64,000 bases of DNA from Granulosicoccus sp045110475 (lineage in GTDB: Bacteria > Pseudomonadota > Gammaproteobacteria > Granulosicoccales > Granulosicoccaceae). A program made the position numbers and the translations under genes. The notes beneath the pieces were generated by a model, which made no database searches, was not told the DNA's origin, and saw only the letters and a program-made list of their open reading frames with translations. Numbering within the stretch: the stretch's first letter is position 1; each line of letters opens with the position of its first letter. The stretch is taken from assembly GCA_045110475.1 (NCBI GenBank), contig JBGCGC010000020.1, positions 1 through 64,000 of the forward strand. The letters are read 5' to 3'. This document shows, one piece after another, positions 34,666 to 42,994 of the stretch.

Positions 34666-35481
34666 ATGAATATCCGTTTGATAAACGTGTCCGCTGTCAT
34701 GCGTTACGTCGCCGTGTTGATACTCGGCATGACTTCCTTCTGGGCCCATGCGCAGGAAAGCGAGCGCTGGCCGACGCTAAAGGAGAATTATTTCGGCGAT
34801 ACTCCAATAGTGGTGGGAGACTCGGTAATCAGTCTTCAGGCGCCCAAACGCGCGCATGACGCGGCTACTGTGCCTGTGGTGATCAAATCAATGGACGCAG
34901 GGCGACAGTTGAAAGAGGTGCATCTGTTTGTTGACATGAACCCTGTCCCGTTAGCGGGTATTTTCAAATTTACCGAGGAAGCCGGTTTCTGGAACACGCT
35001 GGAAACCCGCATTCGCATCAACGAGTACACGCATGTACGTGCGGTTGGGGTGCTAGGCAACGGTGAGCTGCATATGTCCGAGCGCTTCGTCAAGGCCGCC
35101 GGGGGTTGCTCGGCCCCCGCGCTGGCCGACATGGAAGCGGCAATGGCCAGAGCCGGAAAAATGAAACTGCTGCTCAACGCCATTTATGACGACGATAAAT
35201 ATCCTTCGTCTGAGGCGGTAATAAAGATCAGCCACCCCAATAATTCAGGTATGCAGTTTGATCAGGTGTCAAGAAATTACATTCCTGCGTACTTTGTCAA
35301 CACGATAACGGCTCAGCTTGATGATGTTGATGTCTTGAATATTGAGACCAATTTTTCCATGAGCGAAAACCCGGTGGTTCGTGTCGCGTTCGGGCAAGAT
35401 AATGTTGCTTCCAGTCTGAAGGTAGTAGCGAAGGATTCCAAGGGCAACGTCTACAGCCACTCAGCAGACGTGTCGCCCTGA
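34666..35481 (+). CDS. Quinoprotein dehydrogenase-associated SoxYZ-like carrier
   Basis: 271 residues from the ATG at 34666 (tgttgggga upstream, signal peptide begins there and ends AHA). The first half is SoxY-like: beta domain followed by a Gly-Gly-Cys (KAAGGCSAP), the sulfur-carrying Cys of SoxY, here internal. The second half is SoxZ-like (SEAVIKISHPNNSGMQ.. PAYFVNTITAQLDD). This fused form belongs to a family found beside PQQ dehydrogenases rather than in sulfur oxidation operons. Divergent from the Sel1/mxa operon. Confidence 0.88.
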   Translation: MNIRLINVSAVMRYVAVLILGMTSFWAHAQESERWPTLKENYFGDTPIVVGDSVISLQAPKRAHDAATVPVVIKSMDAGRQLKEVHLFVDMNPVPLAGIFKFTEEAGFWNTLETRIRINEYTHVRAVGVLGNGELHMSERFVKAAGGCSAPALADMEAAMARAGKMKLLLNAIYDDDKYPSSEAVIKISHPNNSGMQFDQVSRNYIPAYFVNTITAQLDDVDVLNIETNFSMSENPVVRVAFGQDNVASSLKVVAKDSKGNVYSHSADVSP

Positions 35482-35509
35482 AGGAAAACTGAGTTACTTT
35501 GATTAGTGA

Positions 35510-35878
35510 CTAGAAGCAACGCAATGTAGATTCGGCCTGTACTTTCTGCAGGGCCTCAACTCTCGATTTTGCCCATTTGGAATCGCGATAGAAAATGCCA
35601 CGTTGCCCGCGATCCAATTGCACCTGCATAACCGTTTCAATCATTTCGTAGTCGCTGTACGGAATTCTTTCGCTAATGTAGTCAATGCTGCATGAGCATT
35701 GATGCAAGGCCTCAAAGCTGTTGCCGTTAGCTGCCATGCAGCCTAGTACATAATCGGCGATGACGGCCGTTGGATAACCGTTTGCATTTTCTGCTTTGCT
35801 CGTCTCCCCGTCAGCCGCGTAGGCGCCCTGTATGACGCTTGTTGCGAGGATCAAGACTGCGATGATTTTACGTTGCAT
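35510..35878 (-). CDS. Small periplasmic Cys-containing protein of the quinoprotein cluster
   Basis: 122 residues from the ATG at 35878, where a signal peptide starts (residues 1-20, cleavage after AYA). The mature part has Cys at VLGCMAANG, CSCSIDYI and the C-terminal RCF. I recall similar proteins near methanol or alcohol dehydrogenase genes, but no function is known. Convergent with the SoxYZ-like gene. Confidence 0.65.
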   Translation of the reverse strand: MQRKIIAVLILATSVIQGAYAADGETSKAENANGYPTAVIADYVLGCMAANGNSFEALHQCSCSIDYISERIPYSDYEMIETVMQVQLDRGQRGIFYRDSKWAKSRVEALQKVQAESTLRCF

Positions 35879-35968
35879 AGTAATGATTGCTCTATGGGTC
35901 TTCGGTACGTAGGTTAACCGACTCGCCAACGACGAGAAGGTTATTTTCGGGTTGTTCGATCTTAACGA

Positions 35969-36643
35969 TTAGTTCAACGAGAGGGTTCTTTCAAACACCT
36001 CCGCATCGCGGCTGGCTATTGCCACTATTCTGTAAACGCCACCTGGTATGTCATCGCTTAGGTCTATGCTGAATTGTGATTGTCGAACCAGGGCGTTTTC
36101 CGCTATGTGGTCGTCATCAACGAAGGGATAAAACGTAATTCTGGTAGCTGTAAATTCGTCGTCAAGGTAGGTGATTGTCTGCTCTTCCAGTTGTACATCT
36201 TCGCTTGCAAGGGCATCGCGTATTCGATTTCGGAAGTAAAGCGCGCCACCACCAGTCTGAGAGCTGATGCTCTGCGCGATATGTTCCAACATGGCAATAA
36301 TCACCGGGTTACCTCTGTAACCTGAGAATGGTGGCAATGGCAGGTGTCTTTCCTCGCTGAGAAAATCTATCTCGACGTCCCGGCGACCGTCGTCATGAGT
36401 TGCCATGATTGACAAACTGGCTTTGTCACTGACCCCGGGTAGGTCATTGTCCTGCCCAGAGTAGCTGTAGCTCAGGATTTGTCCTTTCTCGGTATTAGCG
36501 AGGTGTCCGCTGTCATAGATAAGCGACTGGGCCTCGGTCAGTTTGTCGAATGCACTGGCTTGCCCTGCGAATAGGAGCGCCACAAGCAACGTCAGGATGT
36601 TGAGGTAGATTTCTGGGCGCATTACCCTTCGCATCGTGAGCAT
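35969..36643 (-). CDS. Exported protein of unknown function in the quinoprotein cluster
   Basis: 224 residues from a TTG or ATG near 36643-36634; the longer open frame to 36760 adds a hydrophilic stretch before the signal peptide (YLNILTLLVALLFAGQASA). Beta-rich mature part with DDGRRDVEIDFLSE and PGGVYRIVAIASRDA. No family recognised. Divergent from the metallohydrolase gene, so the two may share a control region. Confidence 0.6.
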   Translation of the reverse strand: MLTMRRVMRPEIYLNILTLLVALLFAGQASAFDKLTEAQSLIYDSGHLANTEKGQILSYSYSGQDNDLPGVSDKASLSIMATHDDGRRDVEIDFLSEERHLPLPPFSGYRGNPVIIAMLEHIAQSISSQTGGGALYFRNRIRDALASEDVQLEEQTITYLDDEFTATRITFYPFVDDDHIAENALVRQSQFSIDLSDDIPGGVYRIVAIASRDAEVFERTLSLN

Positions 36644-36803
36644 TAAAGAACACCTTTCCTGTAATTGAGGGTTCGCAATGTAGGTCTCACTGCTAAGCAT
36701 TGTCAAGGTTTGTCGTTGTTTCAAGGGCAATTGTGTGGTCTGTTCAATTGTGTAGTTCATACTGACTGCATAGGGTTCTGCAAGGTATTGGAAGGTGATT
36801 TCA

Positions 36804-37736
36804 ATGAGTCGGGCATATAATTTAATTTTTACTCTTGCCGTTACCGTGCTGTATCAGTCAATGCCTGTTAAGGCGGCTGATGGCATTGAGCTGTCGGAAG
36901 TAGCTGATGGAATCTATCTGTACGAGGGAGTTCACGAACAGATGTCTGTTGCCAACATGGGGGCCATAGGCAATGCAGGGATCATTGTTGGAGATCGCGC
37001 AGTCGCGGTAATTGATTCCGGTGGTAGTCCAGAATTTGGTGCCATTTTTAAAGAGGCTATCGCGCGCATAACCGATTTACCCATCGACTATCTGATATTG
37101 ACGCACTTCCATCCCGATCATGTTGCGGGCTCGAGCGCGTTTCCATTAACAACGCACGTGGTGGCGCATGAAAACCATGCGCAAGCGATGACGCAACGTG
37201 CGCAGCTCTATCTGGATCGCTTCGATGATTTGTTGCAGGGAAGTGTGCAAGAGATATTCAGGTTGCCGACAACGGTTGTGGCGGCCGGACAGACGCTCGA
37301 AATCGATCTGGGCAGCCGAACGTTGATCATCGAAGCACATGAACTGGCTCACACAAATAACGACATTACGGTACATGATCAACAGACCAACACGTTCTGG
37401 GCGTCTGACTTGCTCTTCTCGGCACGTACGCCATCCCTCGATGGCAGCCTGAGAGGCTGGCTTGATCTGTTGTCAGAACTGGATGAGCGCCGATATGATC
37501 TTGTTGTTCCTGGTCACGGAGCTCCTGCAGCATGGTCTGACTTGATGAAACCGTTAAACGACTATCTTCTGCAACTGCGCGATCACGTCAAGGATAGACT
37601 TGATGAAGGCATGTCTCTGTCCGAGTTGCTGGCGATCCATGATGTTGGTCACACTTCAAGCTCTATGTGGGCTTTGTATGCGGCGCAACATGGAAGCAAC
37701 CTTGCCAAGGCCTATACAGAATTTGAGTGGGAATAG
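36804..37736 (+). CDS. Quinoprotein-relay zinc metallohydrolase (MBL fold)
   Basis: 310 residues from the ATG at 36804, with ggaagg eight bases before it; a GTG three codons upstream overlaps that site. Signal peptide (residues 1-24). Zinc motif THFHPDHVAG (HxHxDH) near residue 98, further ligands in AHELAHTNND and VVPGHGAP. Matches periplasmic MBL proteins predicted to take part in quinoprotein systems together with SoxYZ-like carriers. Substrate unknown. Confidence 0.85.
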   Translation: MSRAYNLIFTLAVTVLYQSMPVKAADGIELSEVADGIYLYEGVHEQMSVANMGAIGNAGIIVGDRAVAVIDSGGSPEFGAIFKEAIARITDLPIDYLILTHFHPDHVAGSSAFPLTTHVVAHENHAQAMTQRAQLYLDRFDDLLQGSVQEIFRLPTTVVAAGQTLEIDLGSRTLIIEAHELAHTNNDITVHDQQTNTFWASDLLFSARTPSLDGSLRGWLDLLSELDERRYDLVVPGHGAPAAWSDLMKPLNDYLLQLRDHVKDRLDEGMSLSELLAIHDVGHTSSSMWALYAAQHGSNLAKAYTEFEWE

Positions 37737-38285
37737 TGCTATCCATAACACGTTGCAGAAGATTTAGTTGGGGGCGGCTGGCGGCATCGGTGTCGGCTAG
37801 AAAATGCTTGGCCTGAAGGGGTGCATGACTCAAGGGCGTGACGTACTGTCCTGTTCAGGTCTGGATAAAGTTCAGAAGCCATAAATTCCTGCCGTTTTTC
37901 GAGTGTGTATCTTCCGCATGGGCCTAAAAGCCACGACGATATTCAGTCAAAGTTCGCAAAATCGGTTGACCACAGTGAACTAATCGGAGTAAGTTGATGA
38001 TCCTTAAGGCTAGGGCATAAGTCCTTGTCTTAATTCGATCGGTATGTGTGAGGGAATCTTGACGCGTTCAACTGGCTGCAAACGTGTTGCGTGTCGCTTA
38101 GGTTGTGACTTGGAAACAGCGTTTTCCAAACAAGCCTTTCATCACATGGCTATCGTGCTGCCGTGCGGCATTTCGCCGAATTTTTTCGCGCAGCGCACAA
38201 ACCGGGTTTGCCAGTACGTAAGTTTCCCCGGAAGCTTGCAGGGGTGAATTCCCAAAGGTGTACGTCTAAACAAGTGGAGAGAATA
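37737..38285. promoter_or_regulatory. Long upstream region of xoxF
   Basis: 549 bases without a supported gene, the longest gap in the window. The open frame that overlaps its end is only an in-frame extension of xoxF. It probably holds the xoxF promoter and a long leader. GTGGAGAG at 38274-38281 is the xoxF ribosome binding site. No lanthanide or other riboswitch recognised. Confidence 0.5.
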
Positions 38286-40094
38286 ATGAGGAAACCTTTC
38301 GCCAGATGTATGGTGAGCGCGGCAATCGGCACAATGGCCTTGAGTCTATCAACCGCCAACGCGAACGATGAGTTAATGGAACTGGCCGCTGACCCAGCGA
38401 ATTGGGTAATGCAGACTGGTGACTATGCTAATACCCGCTACAGCAAGCTCAATGAAATTACTGCAGAAAACGCGGGTGATCTCAAGCCGGTCTGGACCTT
38501 TTCTACGGGTGTTCTCAGAGGTCATGAGGGTGGGCCACTGATTATTGGCGATACGATGTTCGTTCATACGCCATTTCCAAATCGTGTCTATTCAAAGGAT
38601 CTGACCGAAGAGGGCAGAATCAACTGGATGTACGAGCCGAAGCAGGATCCTTCAGTAATACCTGTCATGTGTTGCGATACAGTTAATCGCGGTGTCGCTT
38701 ATGCGGATGGAAAGGTATTCCTGCATCAGGCCGACACCACACTGGTAGCGCTTGATGAGAATACGGGTGAAGTGGTCTGGTCTGTCAAGAACGGTGATCC
38801 GGGCATTGGTGAGACGGGCACTGCTGCTCCAATGGTTTACAAGGACAAGGTCTACATCGGCATATCCGGTGGTGAGTTCGGTGTTCAGGGACACCTGACT
38901 GCCTACAACATCGCTGATGGTTCTTTGGCGTGGCGTGGATACTCAACAGGTCCGGACGACATGACGTTGATGGATCCTGAGAACACGACACATCTGGGTG
39001 AGCCGGTCGGTAAGGACTCCGGTACAGCAACATGGGAAGGGGACCAGTGGAAGATTGGTGGTGGAACAACATGGGGTTGGTTCTCATTTGATCCAGAAGC
39101 AAATCTTGTCTACTACGGTACGGGTAACCCAAGTACCTGGAACCCTGTGCAACGACCTGGTGATAACCGTTGGTCAATGACTATCTTTGCACGAGATGCC
39201 GACACAGGCATGGCTAAGTGGGTCTATCAGATGACGCCTCATGATGAGTGGGACTACGACGGCATCAATGAGATGATTCTTGTCGATCAGGAAATGGACG
39301 GTGAGATGCGCAAGACACTGGTTCATTTTGACCGAAACGGTTTCGGTTACACCATGGACCGCCTGACAGGTGAACTGCTGGTTGCAGAAAAGTATGACCC
39401 GGTTGTCAACTGGGCAACCCACGTCGATATGAAGACAGGCCGACCTCAAGTGGTTGCCGAGTACAGTACCCACCAAAACGGCGAAGATGTAAACACTACT
39501 AATGTATGCCCGGCAGCTCTGGGTACCAAAGATCAGCAGCCGGCGGCTTACTCTCCGGATACCGGTCTGTTTTACGTTCCTACCAACCACGTTTGCATGG
39601 ACTACGAGCCGTTCGAAGTCGAGTACACAGCGGGCCAGCCGTACGTTGGTGCGACACTTTCCATGTTCCCTGGCGGACGTGTCAGTGGAGATGGTACAGA
39701 AAATCTGGGTAACTTCATTGCCTGGGATGCAACCAAGGGTGAGATTAAGTGGTCTATCCCTGAAGCATTCTCTGTGTGGAGTGGTGCACTGGCTACTGCC
39801 GGAAACGTCGTTTTCTACGGTACTCTGGAAGGTCACCTGAAAGCGGTCAATGCTGAAACGGGTGAAGAGCTTTATCGCTTCAAGACACCTTCGGGCATCA
39901 TTGGCAACGTCACCACCTGGGAGCATCAGGGCAAGCAATACATCGGCGTGTTGTCAGGTCTGGGTGGCTGGGCTGGTATCGGCTTTGCGGCTGGTCTGAC
40001 AGGTGATACTGATGGACTGGGAGCAGTAGGCGCCTATAAGTCACTATCAAGCTACACATCACTGGGTGGTGTACTGACTGTCTTCTCTCTGTAA
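38286..40094 (+). CDS. xoxF: Lanthanide-type methanol dehydrogenase XoxF (PQQ)
   Basis: 602 residues, starting at the ATG at 38286 with signal peptide MRKPFAR..STANA. Eight-bladed PQQ propeller. The vicinal disulphide Cys129-Cys130 (VMCCDT) that lies over PQQ is present. In DEWDYDGINE the catalytic Asp323 is followed two residues later by Asp325, the lanthanide ligand that is Ala in calcium-type MxaF. No mxaI gene occurs nearby, as expected for XoxF. Oxidises methanol in the periplasm and passes electrons to XoxG. Likely clade 5 by overall look, not certain. Confidence 0.96.
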   Translation: MRKPFARCMVSAAIGTMALSLSTANANDELMELAADPANWVMQTGDYANTRYSKLNEITAENAGDLKPVWTFSTGVLRGHEGGPLIIGDTMFVHTPFPNRVYSKDLTEEGRINWMYEPKQDPSVIPVMCCDTVNRGVAYADGKVFLHQADTTLVALDENTGEVVWSVKNGDPGIGETGTAAPMVYKDKVYIGISGGEFGVQGHLTAYNIADGSLAWRGYSTGPDDMTLMDPENTTHLGEPVGKDSGTATWEGDQWKIGGGTTWGWFSFDPEANLVYYGTGNPSTWNPVQRPGDNRWSMTIFARDADTGMAKWVYQMTPHDEWDYDGINEMILVDQEMDGEMRKTLVHFDRNGFGYTMDRLTGELLVAEKYDPVVNWATHVDMKTGRPQVVAEYSTHQNGEDVNTTNVCPAALGTKDQQPAAYSPDTGLFYVPTNHVCMDYEPFEVEYTAGQPYVGATLSMFPGGRVSGDGTENLGNFIAWDATKGEIKWSIPEAFSVWSGALATAGNVVFYGTLEGHLKAVNAETGEELYRFKTPSGIIGNVTTWEHQGKQYIGVLSGLGGWAGIGFAAGLTGDTDGLGAVGAYKSLSSYTSLGGVLTVFSL

Positions 40095-40147
40095 GGAGTG
40101 ATGTTGTTCAGTAAGTAGTCAGTTACAAGGTTCTACACTGTGGTTGT

Positions 40148-40184
40148 CGCACCCATCTTGTGCAGATGGGTGCGATTTTGTTTT
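40148..40184 (+). terminator. Intrinsic terminator between xoxF and xoxG
   Basis: Ten-base perfect stem CGCACCCATC/GATGGGTGCG (40148-40157 and 40165-40174) with a seven-base loop and a T-rich tail (ATTTTGTTTT). Should reduce read-through from xoxF into xoxG. Confidence 0.88.
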
Positions 40185-40218
40185 ATTGGCCACTAATTTT
40201 TCTGTAGGACTTTTTGTC

Positions 40219-40641
40219 ATGATTAAACGCTTGAGTCTCCTGTCATTCGTAATTGCTGTCGGGCTGAACATGCCAGAGGCAATGTCCACCAACGTTTCGC
40301 CAAACTACGTTGTAGACGGCGGCAAGGTGGATAAGGCTACCTTCAATGGGTATCGTCGATTTCATGGAACGTGCCATGCGTGCCACGGACAGGATGCGAT
40401 GGGCGGCAGTTTCGCACCGTCGCTGGTTGATTCGCTGAAAACCCTGAGTTACGACGAATTCACGACAGTGGTGCTGGAAGGGCGGCAAGTTAAAAACGCA
40501 TCTGGTGGCGTGAATGCGATGCCTGCGTTTTCCAACGACAAGAACGTCACCAAACACCTCGACGATATCTACCGGTACCTGTCTGCCCGTGCTGATGGTG
40601 TTCTGGGTGGTGGTCGTCCTGAAAAATTGCCCAAGCCCTAG
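40219..40641 (+). CDS. xoxG: Cytochrome c XoxG, electron acceptor of XoxF
   Basis: 140 residues from the ATG at 40219; signal peptide residues 1-22. One heme site CHACH (Cys52, Cys55, His56) and a likely axial Met in NAMPAF. The C-terminal GGRPEKLPKP is typical of the XoxG group. The upstream portion of the open frame overlaps the terminator. Confidence 0.93.
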   Translation: MIKRLSLLSFVIAVGLNMPEAMSTNVSPNYVVDGGKVDKATFNGYRRFHGTCHACHGQDAMGGSFAPSLVDSLKTLSYDEFTTVVLEGRQVKNASGGVNAMPAFSNDKNVTKHLDDIYRYLSARADGVLGGGRPEKLPKP

Positions 40642-40695
40642 TGTAGTGTGACCTTCAAACGCTGTTTGAAGCGTTTGAAGGTCACACTACACTAG
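40638..40695. repeat. 58-base perfect inverted repeat at the xoxG stop codon
   Basis: Arms of 25 bases, 40638-40662 and 40671-40695, are perfectly complementary around an eight-base loop; both ends are CTAG. The left arm includes the xoxG TAG stop. As RNA it is a very stable hairpin with no T-run after it. Could be a terminator or transcript stabiliser, or a minimal mobile hairpin. Confidence 0.9.
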
Positions 40696-40811
40696 CGTCC
40701 GGCAGTCAACTCGCGGTAAGCTGGTGGTAGCGTTGAAATAGAGTGCCGCTCTCATCAGCCGATGTGAACCGGTACATTGTTCAGGTTTGTACTATTGCTG
40801 CAGGTTCGATA

Positions 40812-41651
40812 ATGACGATAAAAAAATACCTGCCGATTGGTTTGATTGCCATCGCGATTGGGCTGACTCAGTCAGTACCCTCATATGCGGCTGGCTCTAA
40901 CCGTCAGGCATTGACCACGGCACACCTGCGTGTGTGTGCTGATCCCGGTAACCTTCCGTTTTCCAATAAGGCTGAAGAGGGTCTTGAAAACAAGGTTATC
41001 GAGCTGCTTGCGAAAGAGCTGGGCAAGGAAGTTCGCTATACCTGGTTCCCACAGTCTGTAGGTTTTGTCAGAAATACATTGCGGTTGCGCCAATGTGATC
41101 TTATTTCGGGCATCACTACGACCAGTGAGAAGGTGCAGAACACCAACCCGTATTATCATTCAGCTTATGCGATTGTGCAGAGCGCTTCGGTGCAACCGCC
41201 CATTGAAACAATGGCTGATGAGCGCTTGCGTTCGCTGAAGCTTGGAGTGGTTGCAGGTACTCCGCCGGCTGACATACTGGCGTCCCAAGGCATGTTGGGC
41301 AATCTGAAGCCATACCATCTTGTTGCTGATACACGTCGTAGCTCCCCTGCGAGTGACGCTATTGATGATGTAGCAAGTGGCGAAACCGATGTTGCATTTA
41401 TCTGGGGCCCGATAGCCGGCTATTTCACTCGGCAAAGCGAAGTGCCGCTTGTCGTTACACCCCTTCTGCAGGAAGACAGCAGAGTAAGGATGAACTATAG
41501 AGTTTCCATGGCTGTGCGTTTCAATGAAACCGACTGGAAACGCACTGTGAATGCCGCGCTGGCAAAAATTCAGCCTCAGATTGATGAAATTCTGCATTCC
41601 TATGGAGTACCGCTGCTAAATGATCGCGGAGAACTCCTGCCTGCGCCATAG
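40812..41651 (+). CDS. xoxJ: XoxJ, periplasmic binding-protein-like partner of XoxF
   Basis: 279 residues from the ATG at 40812, signal peptide to PSYA. Solute-binding type III fold: LRVCADPGNLPFSN opens the mature protein, WFPQSVGFVRNTLRLRQCDLISG follows, and a TSEKV hinge. These landmarks belong to the quinoprotein-dehydrogenase-associated binding protein family (MxaJ/XoxJ). Thought to help activate XoxF rather than to bind a nutrient. Confidence 0.92.
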   Translation: MTIKKYLPIGLIAIAIGLTQSVPSYAAGSNRQALTTAHLRVCADPGNLPFSNKAEEGLENKVIELLAKELGKEVRYTWFPQSVGFVRNTLRLRQCDLISGITTTSEKVQNTNPYYHSAYAIVQSASVQPPIETMADERLRSLKLGVVAGTPPADILASQGMLGNLKPYHLVADTRRSSPASDAIDDVASGETDVAFIWGPIAGYFTRQSEVPLVVTPLLQEDSRVRMNYRVSMAVRFNETDWKRTVNAALAKIQPQIDEILHSYGVPLLNDRGELLPAP

Positions 41652-41673
41652 AAGTTAAGTTCGTCGATGTTTC

Positions 41674-42345
41674 ATGAATTCTCTTTCTTATGAGGCAAGC
41701 TGTAAATCCGTAAGTGATGCGAATGTCATGCATTCTGCGCACGCACACTGCCTGTTCGGTAAAACGGCATGTCCTGGCAACTACAGGAGCAGACTGGTAA
41801 GGCTGCCAATTAAGCTGATCAGCATCATTTTCGTCTTCTGGCTCCCCGTGAGCATGGCTGTGGAAGAGCCGGAAGGTTATCGACTCGACCGATATGACGA
41901 TGTGGTGCCTGCAACCTTGAGCGGTGCTGTCAGGGTCTCAGCGCTTGAAGTGGCAAAGCTACAGTCGACTGCGGATGCGCTGATTGTCGATGTAATTCCG
42001 GAACATCGAAAACCGGATGATTTACCCGCAGGACAGCTATGGTTTCCAGTCGCGCATGAAGGGGTAGCAGGGGCTTTGTGGTTGCCTGATGTCGGGTATG
42101 GTGCCTTGTCGGAGGCCACGGAGGCTTACTTTAAAAAACATTTGCTGGCCTCTACAAATGGCAACCTGGAACACCCGGTTGTTTTCTATTGCCGCAGCGA
42201 TTGCTGGATGTCATGGAATGCTGCCAAACGCGCACTGTCGTTTGGATACTCGCAAGTGTACTGGTTTGCTGATGGCATCAACGACTGGCAATTTGAAAAC
42301 CTCGAAACGCAAAGGCTCGAGCCGGCACCCGGTGCGCGGCATTGA
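41674..42345 (+). CDS. PQQ-associated rhodanese-like protein with CxxCW motif
   Basis: 223 residues if read from 41674; an ATG at 41728 is also possible. Hydrophobic segment (about 45-62) then a rhodanese-like domain with DALIVDVIPEHRKP. The active loop is FYCRSDCWMSWNAAKRA, the CxxCW signature of a PQQ-dependent-catabolism associated family. The second Cys may serve as a redox or persulfide partner. Between xoxJ and the next operon. Confidence 0.87.
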   Translation: MNSLSYEASCKSVSDANVMHSAHAHCLFGKTACPGNYRSRLVRLPIKLISIIFVFWLPVSMAVEEPEGYRLDRYDDVVPATLSGAVRVSALEVAKLQSTADALIVDVIPEHRKPDDLPAGQLWFPVAHEGVAGALWLPDVGYGALSEATEAYFKKHLLASTNGNLEHPVVFYCRSDCWMSWNAAKRALSFGYSQVYWFADGINDWQFENLETQRLEPAPGARH

Positions 42346-42538
42346 TGTTGAGCGAACTTGCTATTTGATTATCTATCGACAAGAACGAGCCGCTCGGAAA
42401 ACTGCGCTTCTATTGGACGATTACAAATCGACTTTACAAAAAGGCGTCTTACGTTGCACAATAACTTGCGTTTACATATTAACGACGCTTACGGCCTCTG
42501 CTCATGCGTCACCACTAACTTAAACTTGACTAAAAAAT

Positions 42539-42970
42539 ATGTACAGGGTATCTGCAAAATTTCTGGTTGGTGTTGTCATGCTTGCAACATCGTTCGTTGT
42601 TCAGGCTCAAGGCGGTGCAGGTCTTCTTTCAGGCGGGGCCGAAACGCTAGCGCCAATAACGTTGTCATCCGGAATGCCATTGGCGTCAGACCCCTATGTT
42701 CTAGAGTCCGGAAAATACTATGAAATAGACATCGTATGTGATGGTTCCGCGGAACTTGCACTAAGTGGCGCACAGTTTTTCAGAAACATCTGGGTTGATG
42801 AAGTTGTCATTAATGACATAGAAATTCGCCCACTAGGCCTCGATAGTCTCGAATTTGACGATGAGGGTACAGCGACAATCAAATTCATTGCTATCCGCCC
42901 TGGTCAGTATGAAATCCGGATTCCCGGAACAACCGGTGAAACGCAGAAAGCCACGTTTACCATTCAGTAG
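42539..42970 (+). CDS. Small exported beta-rich protein heading the second PQQ-associated operon
   Basis: 143 residues. Signal peptide residues 1-23 (VVQA cleavage). The mature part is mostly strands: YYEIDIVCDGSAELALSG, ATIKFIAIRPGQYEIRIPG, which suggests an Ig-like or cupredoxin-like sandwich, though copper ligands are incomplete. Unnamed family; found in company of PQQ_ABC-type genes. Confidence 0.65.
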   Translation: MYRVSAKFLVGVVMLATSFVVQAQGGAGLLSGGAETLAPITLSSGMPLASDPYVLESGKYYEIDIVCDGSAELALSGAQFFRNIWVDEVVINDIEIRPLGLDSLEFDDEGTATIKFIAIRPGQYEIRIPGTTGETQKATFTIQ

Positions 42971-42994
42971 TCACCACGCTTGAGTCGAGGAACC

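Noticed and set aside
37737..38285. Riboswitch upstream of xoxF
   Set aside because: I could not match any known riboswitch core; only weak stems are visible.
42042..42345. Long plus-strand frames opposite or overlapping real genes, such as those at 22042-22629 opposite the repeat protein and at 42089-42523
   Set aside because: They mirror repeats or codon bias of the real gene and show no family features.
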